The notes under the pieces are model-generated. The model was not told the origin of the DNA, ran no database searches, and worked only from the letters and a program-made list of their open reading frames with translations. A stretch of DNA of 64,000 bases from Streblospio benedicti (Eukaryota; Annelida; Polychaeta; Spionida; Spionidae), in the NCBI GenBank assembly GCA_019095985.1, contig CM032660.1, positions 6,892,586 through 6,956,585 on the forward strand, read 5' to 3'. Positions within the stretch are counted from its first letter, which is position 1. Every line of letters starts with the position of its first letter. Positions 12,001 through 22,500 of this stretch are shown piece after piece. The translations under genes and the position numbers were made by a program.

Positions 12001-15000
12001 GCCGTAAATCTCCCCTTCCCTGATCAGGCCATTTCCACAATCAGGCCATTTTTGAAAAGTAGGCCAAAGTACTCAAAGATCAAATCACATGAGGAGAGTG
12101 ACATAGTCATACAAAATGTCAAGTTTGGTGATGATAGGTAATTAAGTCTTCCCAGCAGACAGATAAACACAAATTCGTAATAATTTGCTTTTAAAACACA
12201 TCGTAACTTCATCAAAAGTAGGCCAAAGTACACCAAAATCTAATCAGCTCTGGAGAGTGGTACAACGAAGCTAGATATGAAGTCCGGTGACCATAGGTCA
12301 AATACTTCTCCCTGTAGAGTGGTACCAAGGTTTATTATGTAACGCTCGTAAGTTCAAAAGTAGGCCAAAGTACACCAATATCAAATCGTGTGAGGAGAGT
12401 GATATAGACATACCAAATGTCAAGTTTGGTGATGATAAGTCATAAACGGTTCCCAGGAGACAGATAAACACAATGGTTAACTCCGTAAAACCGTAGTTCC
12501 GCCTCTGCCACCGGGCGGCGCTGCAATCAACAGGGGTAGACAATTCGCCTTATATTTGTACAGGAAAGTCCGACTTTTGAGGTGTATTTTCTGTAAGAAA
12601 TACTCATCCATGTTATTCCAAAACGTCGTGCATCAATAACAAAGCCCTTAAGTATCTATGCATCTGAGCATTGTTTCTCAAATACGTGTCATAATTAGAA
12701 TAATTTAATTTAAGTAACATACTTATCTGACCTGCCAGTGAGGCTTTTAGCTAGATTTATAATAACGCCTACGTACCAATAATACGTTCGACGTTTGAAA
12801 AAATATAGTACTTCTAGACTTGTACATCTAATGTCGAACGGAGTGTTTTATACTTTAAAATTGTAGCAAAATATGGACTTTATCAATGGAATATATATGT
12901 GAAAGACATGTATACATCAAGGATAACATATGCATCGTATACAGTTAGAAAGGACAAGCAACATTTATGGATAATCTTGTCAAACACACTGACTGTCAAA
13001 ATCGGCCGTGGCTTGAGCTTGAGGCAAAAACACAACTTGGAAATCTGGAAAAAGCTCATTATATACAATTCCAATTAAAATGTGAGTATCATATATGAAA
13101 ACTTGAGAAGTATGCGAACATTTCTCTGTGTGTCACAAAACATAATTATGAACATAGAGCACAATAATACCATCTTCTAAGTGAATGTTGAGATGCTGTT
13201 TTGAAAGTCTACCCCTGACCACTGCAGCGCCCCCCGGCGGCAGAACGAAAAAGCGTCGTTGTAACGGGTGTCAGAGACTGCCATTATGTAATAATTTGTT
13301 TTTAAAAACACTTCGTATCTTCATCAAAAGTAGGCCAAAGTACACCAAAATCAAATCAGCTCTGGAGAGTAGTACAACGAAGCTAAATATGAAGTTTGGT
13401 GACCATAGGTCAAATACTTCTCCCTGTAGAGTGTTAACAAGGTTTATTACGTAACGCTCGTAAGTTCAAAAGTAGGCCAAAGTACACCAATATCAAATCA
13501 CGTGAGCAGAGTGATATAGACATACCAAATGTCAAGTTTCGTGATGATAAGTCATAAACGGTTCCCAGAAGACAGATAAACACAATTATGTAATAATTTG
13601 TTTTTAAAAACACATCGTAACTTCATTAAAAGTAGGCAAAAGTACACCAAAATCTAATCAGCTCTGCAGAGTAGTACAACGAAGCTAAATATGAAGTGTG
13701 GTGACCATAGTTCAAATACTTCTCCCTGTAGTGTTAACAAGGTTTATTATGTAACCCTCGTAAGTTCGTCAAAAGTAGGCCAAAGTACAAACAAAATATT
13801 TTGAGAGGTACTTTTTTCCTCAAACAAGACATATTCAATTTGCAAATCAATAGCTCAAGTAGTCTTCGAGTTATCAGCCTGTTTATTTCCGACGCACAGA
13901 CGCACGCACGGACAGAAGCAAAGCAAGAACCGCCCCTTCGGACTTTGTCCGGGGAGATTTAATTACAACTATTATACTGTAAATCTATCACCCAGATTGA
14001 AATCAAGGGTCAGTGTTGATTTACAAGATGAAGATTAGAGGATGTGGCTTAGAGACTTGTTACTATTATCATGCCACTAAATGTCAAAATGACATAAGTT
14101 TTCTATTGCTATTTAAAATGCTTTTATTATGTAATGTAAATTTTGAGGAAATGATACAGTAGTAGCTAAACATGTCATATTTTTATAAACCGGTACCTGG
14201 TATAGACAATCAAGACCATTAGGCTGCCATCGAATAAAGGTTAATTTACTTACCTCCAGTTCTTGGATAGTAAAGGTCTTCCATGAGGAAAGATTAAGAT
14301 ATTGCACTTTGCCTAATCTGTTTTCACATAGCCATTTTAATGTTTTGTTTTTGGACTTAATCCATCCATAGGATAGATCAACATCTGTCCATAATGATGA
14401 GTCAAGAGATGTGTCATACCACAATCGATTTACATGTGAGGCTCTAAAAATATGCAAAAAATATAGGATTTAATTATCTAAGTGATAAAAAAATACTCTT
14501 TGTTTATCCAACAATTGCTAAATACTTTTCAATTTAGTGTTGATTTTTTTTACTTGGGTATAATCACTAGATGTAATTATAACTCCAAGTCTGGTAAGAA
14601 GTCTATGGACCATGTATCACATAGGTAGCTTATCGTGGGATTGATCAAACTAACAACAATCGTGCATCACCAACTAGCCTATCAGTTGATGTAATAAGTA
14701 GTCCACTCCATCACCGGAACTTAGCATAAAATGACATTATAATATCTAACACTCACTACTTTGTTTATTTGTAACCATTGTTACTTACCTCACTAGAAAA
14801 GGTACCGCTCCGTGCTGGGAGACAACATACTGAAAAATATGTAATAATATTTCTGGGGGAAGGTCCGTTCCCCATTGACTTATTGTATTAGTCAAAGGCG
14901 TGTCTGGACGAAGAGGTGCTTTCTGTGGTGATTTTTTGCTTTGATTTTGGATTCTTCTTTTTGATTTTATAGGTGAATTTTTGCTTTGATTTTGGATTCT

Positions 15001-15603
15001 TCTTTTTGATTTCATTTTCTTTTTAGTTTTCCTGAAAAAGCATGTTATCTTAATGTAAATTTACTGCTACATGTACATAGGGAATTGTTAATCTGATTAC
15101 AAATTATGCTCAGTGGCCAAACAAGTAGCTTGAACAGAAGCAATATGATGTGTTCTGTGCGTTCTAAAAGTTTCTTTCATTTAAACAGTGTATTAACTAT
15201 CTAGAGCGATATAAACACGCTGCTATGAAAAAGCCAGTTTTGAAACTCCCAAAACATCTGAAGGCGGAAAATGTAAACCAAATGATTTTCTGACACACTT
15301 GCAATCCTGGAGTCATAGTGTTTGCTCTTGAAAAAGACAAACAGTTGTTGAAATATTGAGTAATATTTGTAAATTGTGATAGCTGTTGCTATGAAGAAAG
15401 TACTGTATTAAATTTTTTCTCTGTTTTAATCATTTTGCAAAATAGAAACTTAATTCATACTCTTGTTCACTCTCATCTGATGGTACATAGTCTGAATCTT
15501 CTGAATCAGAAGGCCATTCTTCACCTTGACGAGACTTGAATGAAAATAGAATTTGTTTCTTTGGATCTGCACGATGGCCAAGGATTCCGACAGACTTTTT
15601 CAT
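9054..15603 (-). CDS. FBXL6: F-box and leucine-rich repeat protein 6, interrupted by an assembly gap
   Basis: Minus-strand exons, high to low: 15603-15461 (ATG 15603), 15031-14789, 14443-14254, 11907-11776, 11672-11556, 11269-11105, 9743-9634, 9468 to about 9303, then the final exon from the gap to the stop at 9054. Phases agree up to the gap. The F-box spans WGTDLPPEILLHIFQYVV to RASHVNRLWYD; leucine-rich repeats follow (NYLNLSYCSKVNAVCV, LEVLDLSYAKF, CLEELSLAITPE, LQLLDVRGCNIGTG), and the tail LNLASCRHLPRGTKRDY closely resembles human FBXL6 LNLESCRCLPRGLKRAY. F-box proteins of this class bring substrates to SCF (SKP1-CUL1) ubiquitin ligases. About 463 residues are visible against 539 in human; the missing 50-80 residues probably lie in the gap. 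The N-terminus carries two tandem copies of a 15-residue unit, KSKRRIQNQSKNSPI. The first ATG follows a stretch (gctttttcag) that could also be an acceptor, so an upstream exon is possible. Confidence 0.94.
9177..9276. other. assembly gap (100 N)
   Basis: Exactly 100 N, the usual placeholder for a gap of unknown size. It falls inside the 3' part of FBXL6, between the exon ending near 9303 and the last exon. Family comparison suggests at least one exon is lost here. Confidence 0.99.
9785..10015. repeat. palindromic repeat in FBXL6 intron (family also at 32.9 and 33.2 kb)
   Basis: TCTCTAGCAAGCATATTTCT and CATAGACATAG on the left recur inverted on the right as TATGTCTATCGTGGTAGATA and GCTTGCTAGAGAG (to about 9975). 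The complementary strand of the left part (GAAGCTTAGGATTGTAAAAC followed by CTGTCTACACCTATG) matches 32868-32930 and 33241-33280. The right flank AAGCATTGGGAAACACA also recurs at 32978, so all three belong to one repeat family. Confidence 0.65.
10360..10893 (-). mobile_element. Penelope-like fold-back with about 195-base inverted arms
   Basis: The arms 10360-10556 and 10698-10893 are near-perfect inverted repeats (outer motif CATAGGGTATACAATTTGAG; inner motif GCTCTTGCCTTG). The 141-base loop reads on the minus strand as the end of a Penelope-like GIY-YIG endonuclease domain (STGHLFHQDSAKIIGRED, then YRRKIVEAIEIHKHQPQLN). It is a truncated fossil in an FBXL6 intron. The outer ends share AGTAGTAGGAATATCCAT and GACACTACTACTCAC with the shorter fold-back at 35957-36112. 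Confidence 0.82.
12005..13961. repeat. 2-kb tandem-repeat element with inverted ends in FBXL6 intron 3
   Basis: The ends are inverted: TAAATCTCCCC at 12005 and GGGGAGATTTA at 13951-13961. Inside, two related units of roughly 141-158 bases alternate, each marked by AAAAGTAGGCCAAAGTACAC (about 12055, 12213, 12354, 13328, 13469, 13627 and 13774), giving a dimer period of about 299 bases. The right end carries GCACAGACGCACGCACGG and a hairpin CGGACTTTGTCCG. The tract is interrupted by another insertion at 12475-13282. It is non-coding; the reading frames across it are repeat shadows. Confidence 0.75.
12475..13282. mobile_element. insertion nested inside the tandem-repeat element
   Basis: The tandem unit running through CAGATAAACACAAT is cut at 12474 and resumes with ATTATGTAATAATTTG at 13283; the intact unit near 13571-13590 shows the uninterrupted reading. 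Near the edges are inverted GC-rich motifs: GGCGGCGCTGCA with CAGGGGTAGAC (about 12514-12541) and their complements (13207-13240). There is no coding capacity. The apparent 2-base AT duplication and the weak outermost ends leave the superfamily open. Confidence 0.6.
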
Positions 15604-16596
15604 CTGAAAAAGCACGGACTACATTACAACCTATCTATCTTATCAAAAGTATTCCATTTTCCAGATCTTCTACATGCATTACATTCCCTATTTTATTGTG
15701 GACTCAAACTCTCTACTCTGCTATTCAAAAGGGTCAAAAGCCATCCCGGAAAGCAATATGCATTCAGAATTCCACTGTTAAACCCACTCCCAGCAATATT
15801 TCATATGGAAGGGACCAAAAAAAAAAAAAAATAAAGTTCATTATTAGATTCTCAATAACATCACTGTATACCAGTAGTTAGTGTGAAAAGGCACCTAAGA
15901 AGTGTGCGAAATATTATTATTCTTAAAATTTAATATTTGAACAACAAAATTACTAAAAGGATAGAGCAATAATCGCAAAAACCGGCCATAGACATAAACC
16001 GTGAATTTTACCTATGAAGCGAAATTTAGTGACCTCTACAATGGGGTGTTCCAAGTCATACGTATTCACGGATTGTGTGTATGGCCGAACAGTGCGATTA
16101 GTACTCTAAAAAAACAACATAAAAATGAAACCACAAGACTCTTATATACAAAATTATTTAGTTTCGATATTACGTATGTGACACACACAAAATGACTGTG
16201 TATATGAACTCTGTGTAAGCTCTAGTCTAGAGATCTATATTGATGCAGAAGCCATTGACTATTGACCAAAACAAAACCGATTTTGAATATTTGCTTTGAC
16301 TAATAGACGTTTAAAGATCTTCTTTGACGGAGTACCATGTTATGGTATGAAGTTGGTGATTATATCACAACGAATCCCACTGCCAACACTGGTTCATATG
16401 CACATTTTAATAAAATATAAATATTTGTTTTTGAATATCAAGTAAGTAAGTAAATTCGTTTAGACGGGCTACGTTTGTTATGATCTCGTGTTTTACTTAA
16501 TATTTCTATTTCCGGGTTATACAAATAGTAGCTTAAATTTATTAAAAAAATCAAAATAACTCTCAAATTTCTTTTCCTACCTTTGTTGATAAAGCA
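15604..16596. promoter_or_regulatory. head-to-head spacer of FBXL6 and DDX31 (candidate bidirectional promoter region)
   Basis: Just under 1 kb separates the first ATG of FBXL6 (minus) from that of DDX31 (plus). The spacer includes a MITE copy (15964-16106). No TATA box or CpG island is evident. The role as shared promoter DNA is inferred from geometry only, and an undetected 5' exon of FBXL6 could lie here. Confidence 0.45.
15964..16106. mobile_element. MITE with TA target duplication, copy 2 (143 bp)
   Basis: The ends are GAGCAATAATCGC on the left and GAGTACTAATCGC on the complementary strand of the right, flanked by TA at 15962-15963 and 16107-16108. It is the same family as 6914-7065, sharing ACCGGCCAT, GTGACCTCT, GTCATACGTA and CAGTGCGATT. 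It inserted between FBXL6 and DDX31. Confidence 0.8.
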
Positions 16597-19500
16597 ATGG
16601 ATGATAATGTAATGATAAACATACATGAAGGACCAGTTACAGAACATAAAGCAAAATGGAAACCAAAGAAAAAAACGGAAAGAGTGAGTGCCATGCGGTA
16701 TCTTATTGATAGTAATGATACAGTGGAACCTATCCATGTGGACACACGTCTCATGTGGACACTTTTCACTGTAATCTTTCCATTTATATAACTTATAATG
16801 ATAACCTCTCGTTAAAGGACACAGGTCTAACCTGGACACTTTTTACTTCTCGCGAAAGTGTCCATATGTGACATATTCCACGTTCTGGACTTAAAATTAG
16901 TACACATACAGTCTGACTTATTAGTCATCTCCCGTGAGTGGGTTATGTGAAGGTTTGAGATTGTATCAGGAAATCTGCATTCATGCAAGCACTCAAGGTT
17001 GTACTGGGCGTGTTCCATGAGGCATTGTAACTGCTCAGTTTCACACACTCGCACAGAACCTTTAAAATGCTTGCAGTGCATTTGCGCTAGATCTACAAAA
17101 GACCTACTATCCATGACTTGTAAACACCAAATTGTTTTGGTGTCTGTTTTATGTGAACGCTTTTTCTACCATGTTTTCATGTATTTCACGCACAACATAT
17201 AGTAAGTTACTGTGTTTGAAAGATTATTGCGCAATACCAATTGGTTACTGCACTGGATTATTGATGACACCAGATTTGCAGTCTGATACAATGTTAATAT
17301 GTAATCTAAATTAAATTTTGATACTAATAATAAATTGTTAGAATTACTTTCTGCTGAGCAATAACTTAATAAGTTATAGTCTCAAGACTTCTGCCAGATA
17401 AAAATGGATATGAGTATATCTCCATTTTAAATATAAACATTTAAGGATTAGTGTAGCCATGATTTGATGTCATTATATTTACATTTATAGATAGATTTAT
17501 TGCTCTTTATTTTTCATATATATATTTAGATGGTGCTAGTTAGAAAGCAAAAACGACTATCAAAATTTGAAGACAAAAAAGAAATAACACAATTTCAAGC
17601 GAAGATACAAAATGAGGAAAATAAGGCAAAAAATTGTCATGAAAGTAATACAGAAAGAAATATTGAATCTGTCCAAAATAGCAAGTCTGAGAAAACACAA
17701 AGTCCGAAAAAAAGAAAAAGAAATCAAGATGACCAAGGTGAAGGCCCAGTACAGAAGCATGGGAAATTTTCCTCATTGTTCAAATCCAACCCTGAAATAC
17801 CTGTATTTAATGAGTAAGTTTTAACTTTCTTTCAGTTTAAATATAATATGTTGATCAAATATATTGTATTGTGATAAGATATCATTACAAATATATAAAA
17901 CATATATAGTAGAAAAATAATATTTTATTCATAATTATTTCAGGTGGAATTAAAATAACTGCCTCAATGCTATTATTGCAATAATAACAGTGAGACAGTT
18001 ATTCTAAATCCATTGTGTATACAGGAAAGAATCATATATATCTATTTTTTAAACATATTTTAATTACTGAAATTTCAAACTATTAACTTGTTTACTCTCT
18101 CACTTTTTTTATTTGTAGTCTTCAGACATCAAACATTTCAGAAAAAGTATTTTCATCTAATAAATTTGATGAACTAGAACTTCATCCATTCATGGTAGGT
18201 AGAAAAATAACTAGCATTGAAAGTTTTGTAATTAAGATTTTGTAAGATTCTTTATATTAATATATTAGATAATTTCATTAATGGTAGCTTTTTATGTTAA
18301 ATTTCATTTTTTTTAAAATAGGTGTCAAATCTAGAAAATAAGATTGGGGTCACTGAAATGACAAGTGTTCAGAAAGCAGCAATACCTTATATTCTTGATG
18401 GCAAAGATACTTTAGTCAAATCGCAAACAGGGTCAGGTATGCTTATTCAGTGTTGCACAGACACATTCTCTACCTCATTTATGTTTTACATGCAATGATA
18501 AAAATATATTTTTGTGTATTCTTTTTTACATTTGTAGGAAAGACATTTGCATATGCTATACCCATTGTCCAACACTTGCAGCAAAGAACACCAAAAGTGC
18601 AAAGAAATGATGGCACATTTGCTATAGTTATAGTACCTACCCGAGAGGTTGATTCTTCTTATATTCTTTACACAAACAATTATTATTGTTTTTTTAAAAA
18701 TTCATCGTGTGTATGTTTGAAATTAATAATGTTTGATAAATATTAATATCATCGTAAGTGCTCATCCATGTGTGCTTATATGCCATGTCTATTTCAGCTT
18801 GCACTTCAGAGCTTTGGTGCTTTTCAAAAATTAATTCAGGTAATTGAATTTCCCTTAACATTCTTGATATGGCTGTTGTCTATTTTCGTGGTAAAAAAAT
18901 GTTCATGTTGTCTATAATGTAAAAATCAAAGTGGAAAAACGTTGTCAATAATATAATAATAATAATAATAATAATAATGAAAATATTTTAAGTGCCGGTA
19001 TCCAATAGCTCACTGGCACTGTAGGATAAACTGGATATCTGAACAAATATTATAAACAAATATAGTTATCAATTATATGCAATTTTGAATAGGTGTGTCT
19101 TCATTAATCTTTTAAAAACGTCAATATCCTCACACAACCGAATGTCATCTGGTAATCTATTCCACATCATCGGAGCAACGTTTTTGAAATTACGATCACC
19201 ATAAGTCACAGTGCAGGCTCTAGGGACTAGCAATAAGTTTTGACTATCTGATCGTAAGGAACGATCTGATTTTGGCTTGTGTTGTAGCATGTCAGTAATA
19301 TAGCTGGGAGCAAAACCATGTAAGGACTTGAAAACCATCAACAATATTTTGTAACAAATACGTTGTCGTATAGGTAGCCAATGTAGAGTAATGAGGTATG
19401 GAGTTATAGGAGAGCCTTTAGGTACTCGCATAATAAGCCTGGCAGCTTTATTTTGGATGATTTGTAGTCTCTGAATCAGAGAATCTGGAAGTCCATAGAG

Positions 19501-22500
19501 CAGACTATTGTTTATGTCGAGTTTCGAAGTAATGAAAGCATGTACTAGTAGGTAGGATTATAAAACTAAATATTTGATATGCGAATATGACCTTAAGTGT
19601 ATTCTCATTTATTTCATTGTTCATCTTGGTGAGTTGTTTTTGTTTGTTTTTAAAAGTGCATTGTCTTTTTTGCCGATGGAAATGCCCGTTACATCCAACT
19701 GTGGCAAGCATCTCATTCATTTCATCATCAAATATTGATCAGAAGGCTTTTCTGTGTTGAAGGAATTAGATAACCACATAGATAACCACATGTTTGAATA
19801 AGTATTTATTATTTCAATATGTGGTTATTTATAAATATTCATAATGAATATATTTACGTGTAATTGTGTAATATTTTAAATTATTATCATTAATGTATAA
19901 ATAAAACATCTTCATTTTTGTAGCCATTTACATGGATTGTACCCGGTTGTATCATGGGAGGAGAAAAGCGCAAGTCTGAAAAAGCTAGGTACTACTTTAC
20001 AATAATTTTTTGTCCACATCATCCTGTGACTGCAATTCCTAAAAGTTTTATGCAGTTTTATTTTTGTCCATTAAATTTACAGATAACATGTCATAATGTA
20101 AAAAAAAAAGTGGGTCATAGGCTATTTAATCGTTATCATTAACAATATAATACCAACTGTTATGTTTTTACAAATCTTTATAAGATGGCCAAAAAAATCA
20201 TGAAATGCATTATATTTGATGAGATCAATTCATTTCACTTTAAAGATTGCGGAAAGGGATAAACATTTTAGTGAGTACTCCTGGTCGCTTGTTGGACCAT
20301 ATTCAACACACTGACAAACTGTCGCTCAGCAAAGTCAAGTATCTGGTGATTGATGAGGCTGATAGGTGAGTGATTTATCAGTGTTATAAGAGCATGTACT
20401 ATTGTGAATAATTATATCTGGATTGATGTACATGCATGAAGGGATATATATTTCTTTTACTTACTGCCTCTTTCTAGGTGCTAAAATGATACAATAAGCA
20501 AGAGATTAAATTATAATTGAGGACTTTGATTTTGAGATTAGATATCTTTCATTGCAATTATGCAAGATTACACACAATCAGGATACTTAATTTATTCATA
20601 TTCCACATATTTGCAAATGCAGATTACTGGATATGGGTTTTGAGAAAGAAGTGAAACAGATCATAGAAGCTTTGGACAAGCAGGTATCACAAAGGCAGAC
20701 CATTCTTTTGTCAGCTACATTATCGGCAGGTACATAGTAAATATCCACCCATACACTATAAAGTAACACTATTCGGTTCATAAAATCAATTACCGGTACT
20801 ATTATAGTATATTTTATTGCTTTGGTCCTCAATGTGTTTACATTTTATAAGATATCACTATAGATATTGTTAACAGTTTTGTATCATTTATCTTCAATTG
20901 AATTCAATTCACTGTAAAGGTCAATTCAATTTTATCAACCAATGTTCTTACAGGTGTGGAGAAACTTGCTGGAATGACGTTGAATGTCCCGGTGAAGATA
21001 GATATGTCAGATACAGTAGACAATTTGGCAAAGCCACCAAACGCCAAAGACCAAGATCAAAAAGATGTGTTTGCTACACCAAAAAATTTGCGTCACCACT
21101 TTGTTGTGGTTCCACACAAGTTAAGACTGGTATCATTGATTGGCTTTTTGATATGGAAGTGCAAGGTGAACTTTTGAGATTATTTCATGTGTTCCTGTGC
21201 ATATGAAGCATGACTTATGATACATATTTGTGGGTAGAGGGATGTGATATAACTACATGTAATGTGTTTAATGTATGCTAAATTTCTTGTAGCAAACTAA
21301 CAAAGGCAACAAGATTTTAGTGTTCATGTCAACCCAAGAATCTGTGGAGTTCCACAACATGTTGCTTACCAGCTGTTTCAAAAAGCTCAGTTTTAGTTAC
21401 ATGCAGCTTTTTAAATTGCATGGTGACATGCCACAAAAGGAAAGAACTAATGTCTTCACTAATTTCAAAGAAGCAAAAGCTGGAATCTTGCTTTGTACGG
21501 TAAGGATTAAGACTTTTGCCTGTAAAAGTTAAAACAATGGACAAGAAAATTTCTTGTTTGGATAACATATCTTTGATGATAGCTCCCCACATTAGCTAGT
21601 CACAAAAACAAAAAACAAAAAAAAAAACTATCTCCATCACTCTTCTAAACTTAGATCAGTCCCTAACATGAGCCATTTAATTTCTCATATGCAAAATTAA
21701 ATTCAATGAGTTTGATATCAAATTTTGAATCACTTGCTTCTAGGATGTGGCTGCCCGAGGTTTAGACCTTCCACATGTGCGTTGGATTGTACAATACAAT
21801 GCACCAGAAAGTGCAACAGATTACATCCATAGAGCTGGCAGAACAGCGAGAATCGGAGGCCAAGGGCAGGCAGTACTCTTCTTAGCCCCTTCAGAAACTC
21901 AGTACTGTCAAGTATTACAAGAAATGAATATCAGGTTAGATTGCCTTGGTTTTAGACTATTGCATGCATGTATTATTAATTCTATGAGACTCAAATACTG
22001 CTTTGAAAGGCTTGTAATTTGATGATTGGATTGAATTGGGTGTGTATTCTTCAGCCTGGAAGAACTGACTGTGGACACTTTGTTGAAGTCGTTGTTAATA
22101 GAAGCTGATGTGCTAAAAAGGGAAGGCAAAGTAAGATCATCATTACTGTATATATTTGGACTTGAAGCGGTTACATTATTTTAATGAACATGCTAACTGT
22201 TAAAACGTTTATATTAAATTCTTATTAAATTGCCACTTAACATAATGCAGCATCTTTAGCCAACAGCAATATTAACCTTACTTTTAGAACGTATTATATG
22301 ACTAATATTGCTGTTAGATGTAATAATTATTCCCCACATTACATCTAATGTCCTGACAACAAGGTCATGGAGTAACTATTATAGCCAAAAAATGGTACTG
22401 AATATCAATTAATTACTATAGTAATGATATTTATTTTTTGCTGGAAGTACATAGCAGCTGGTACATAATAATTTTTAAAATTCTGATTTGTTTACACTTA

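Noticed and set aside
15540-15881. Plus-strand frames over the FBXL6 first exon
   Set aside because: Antisense shadows of the FBXL6 exon that end in a poly-Lys run from an A-tract.
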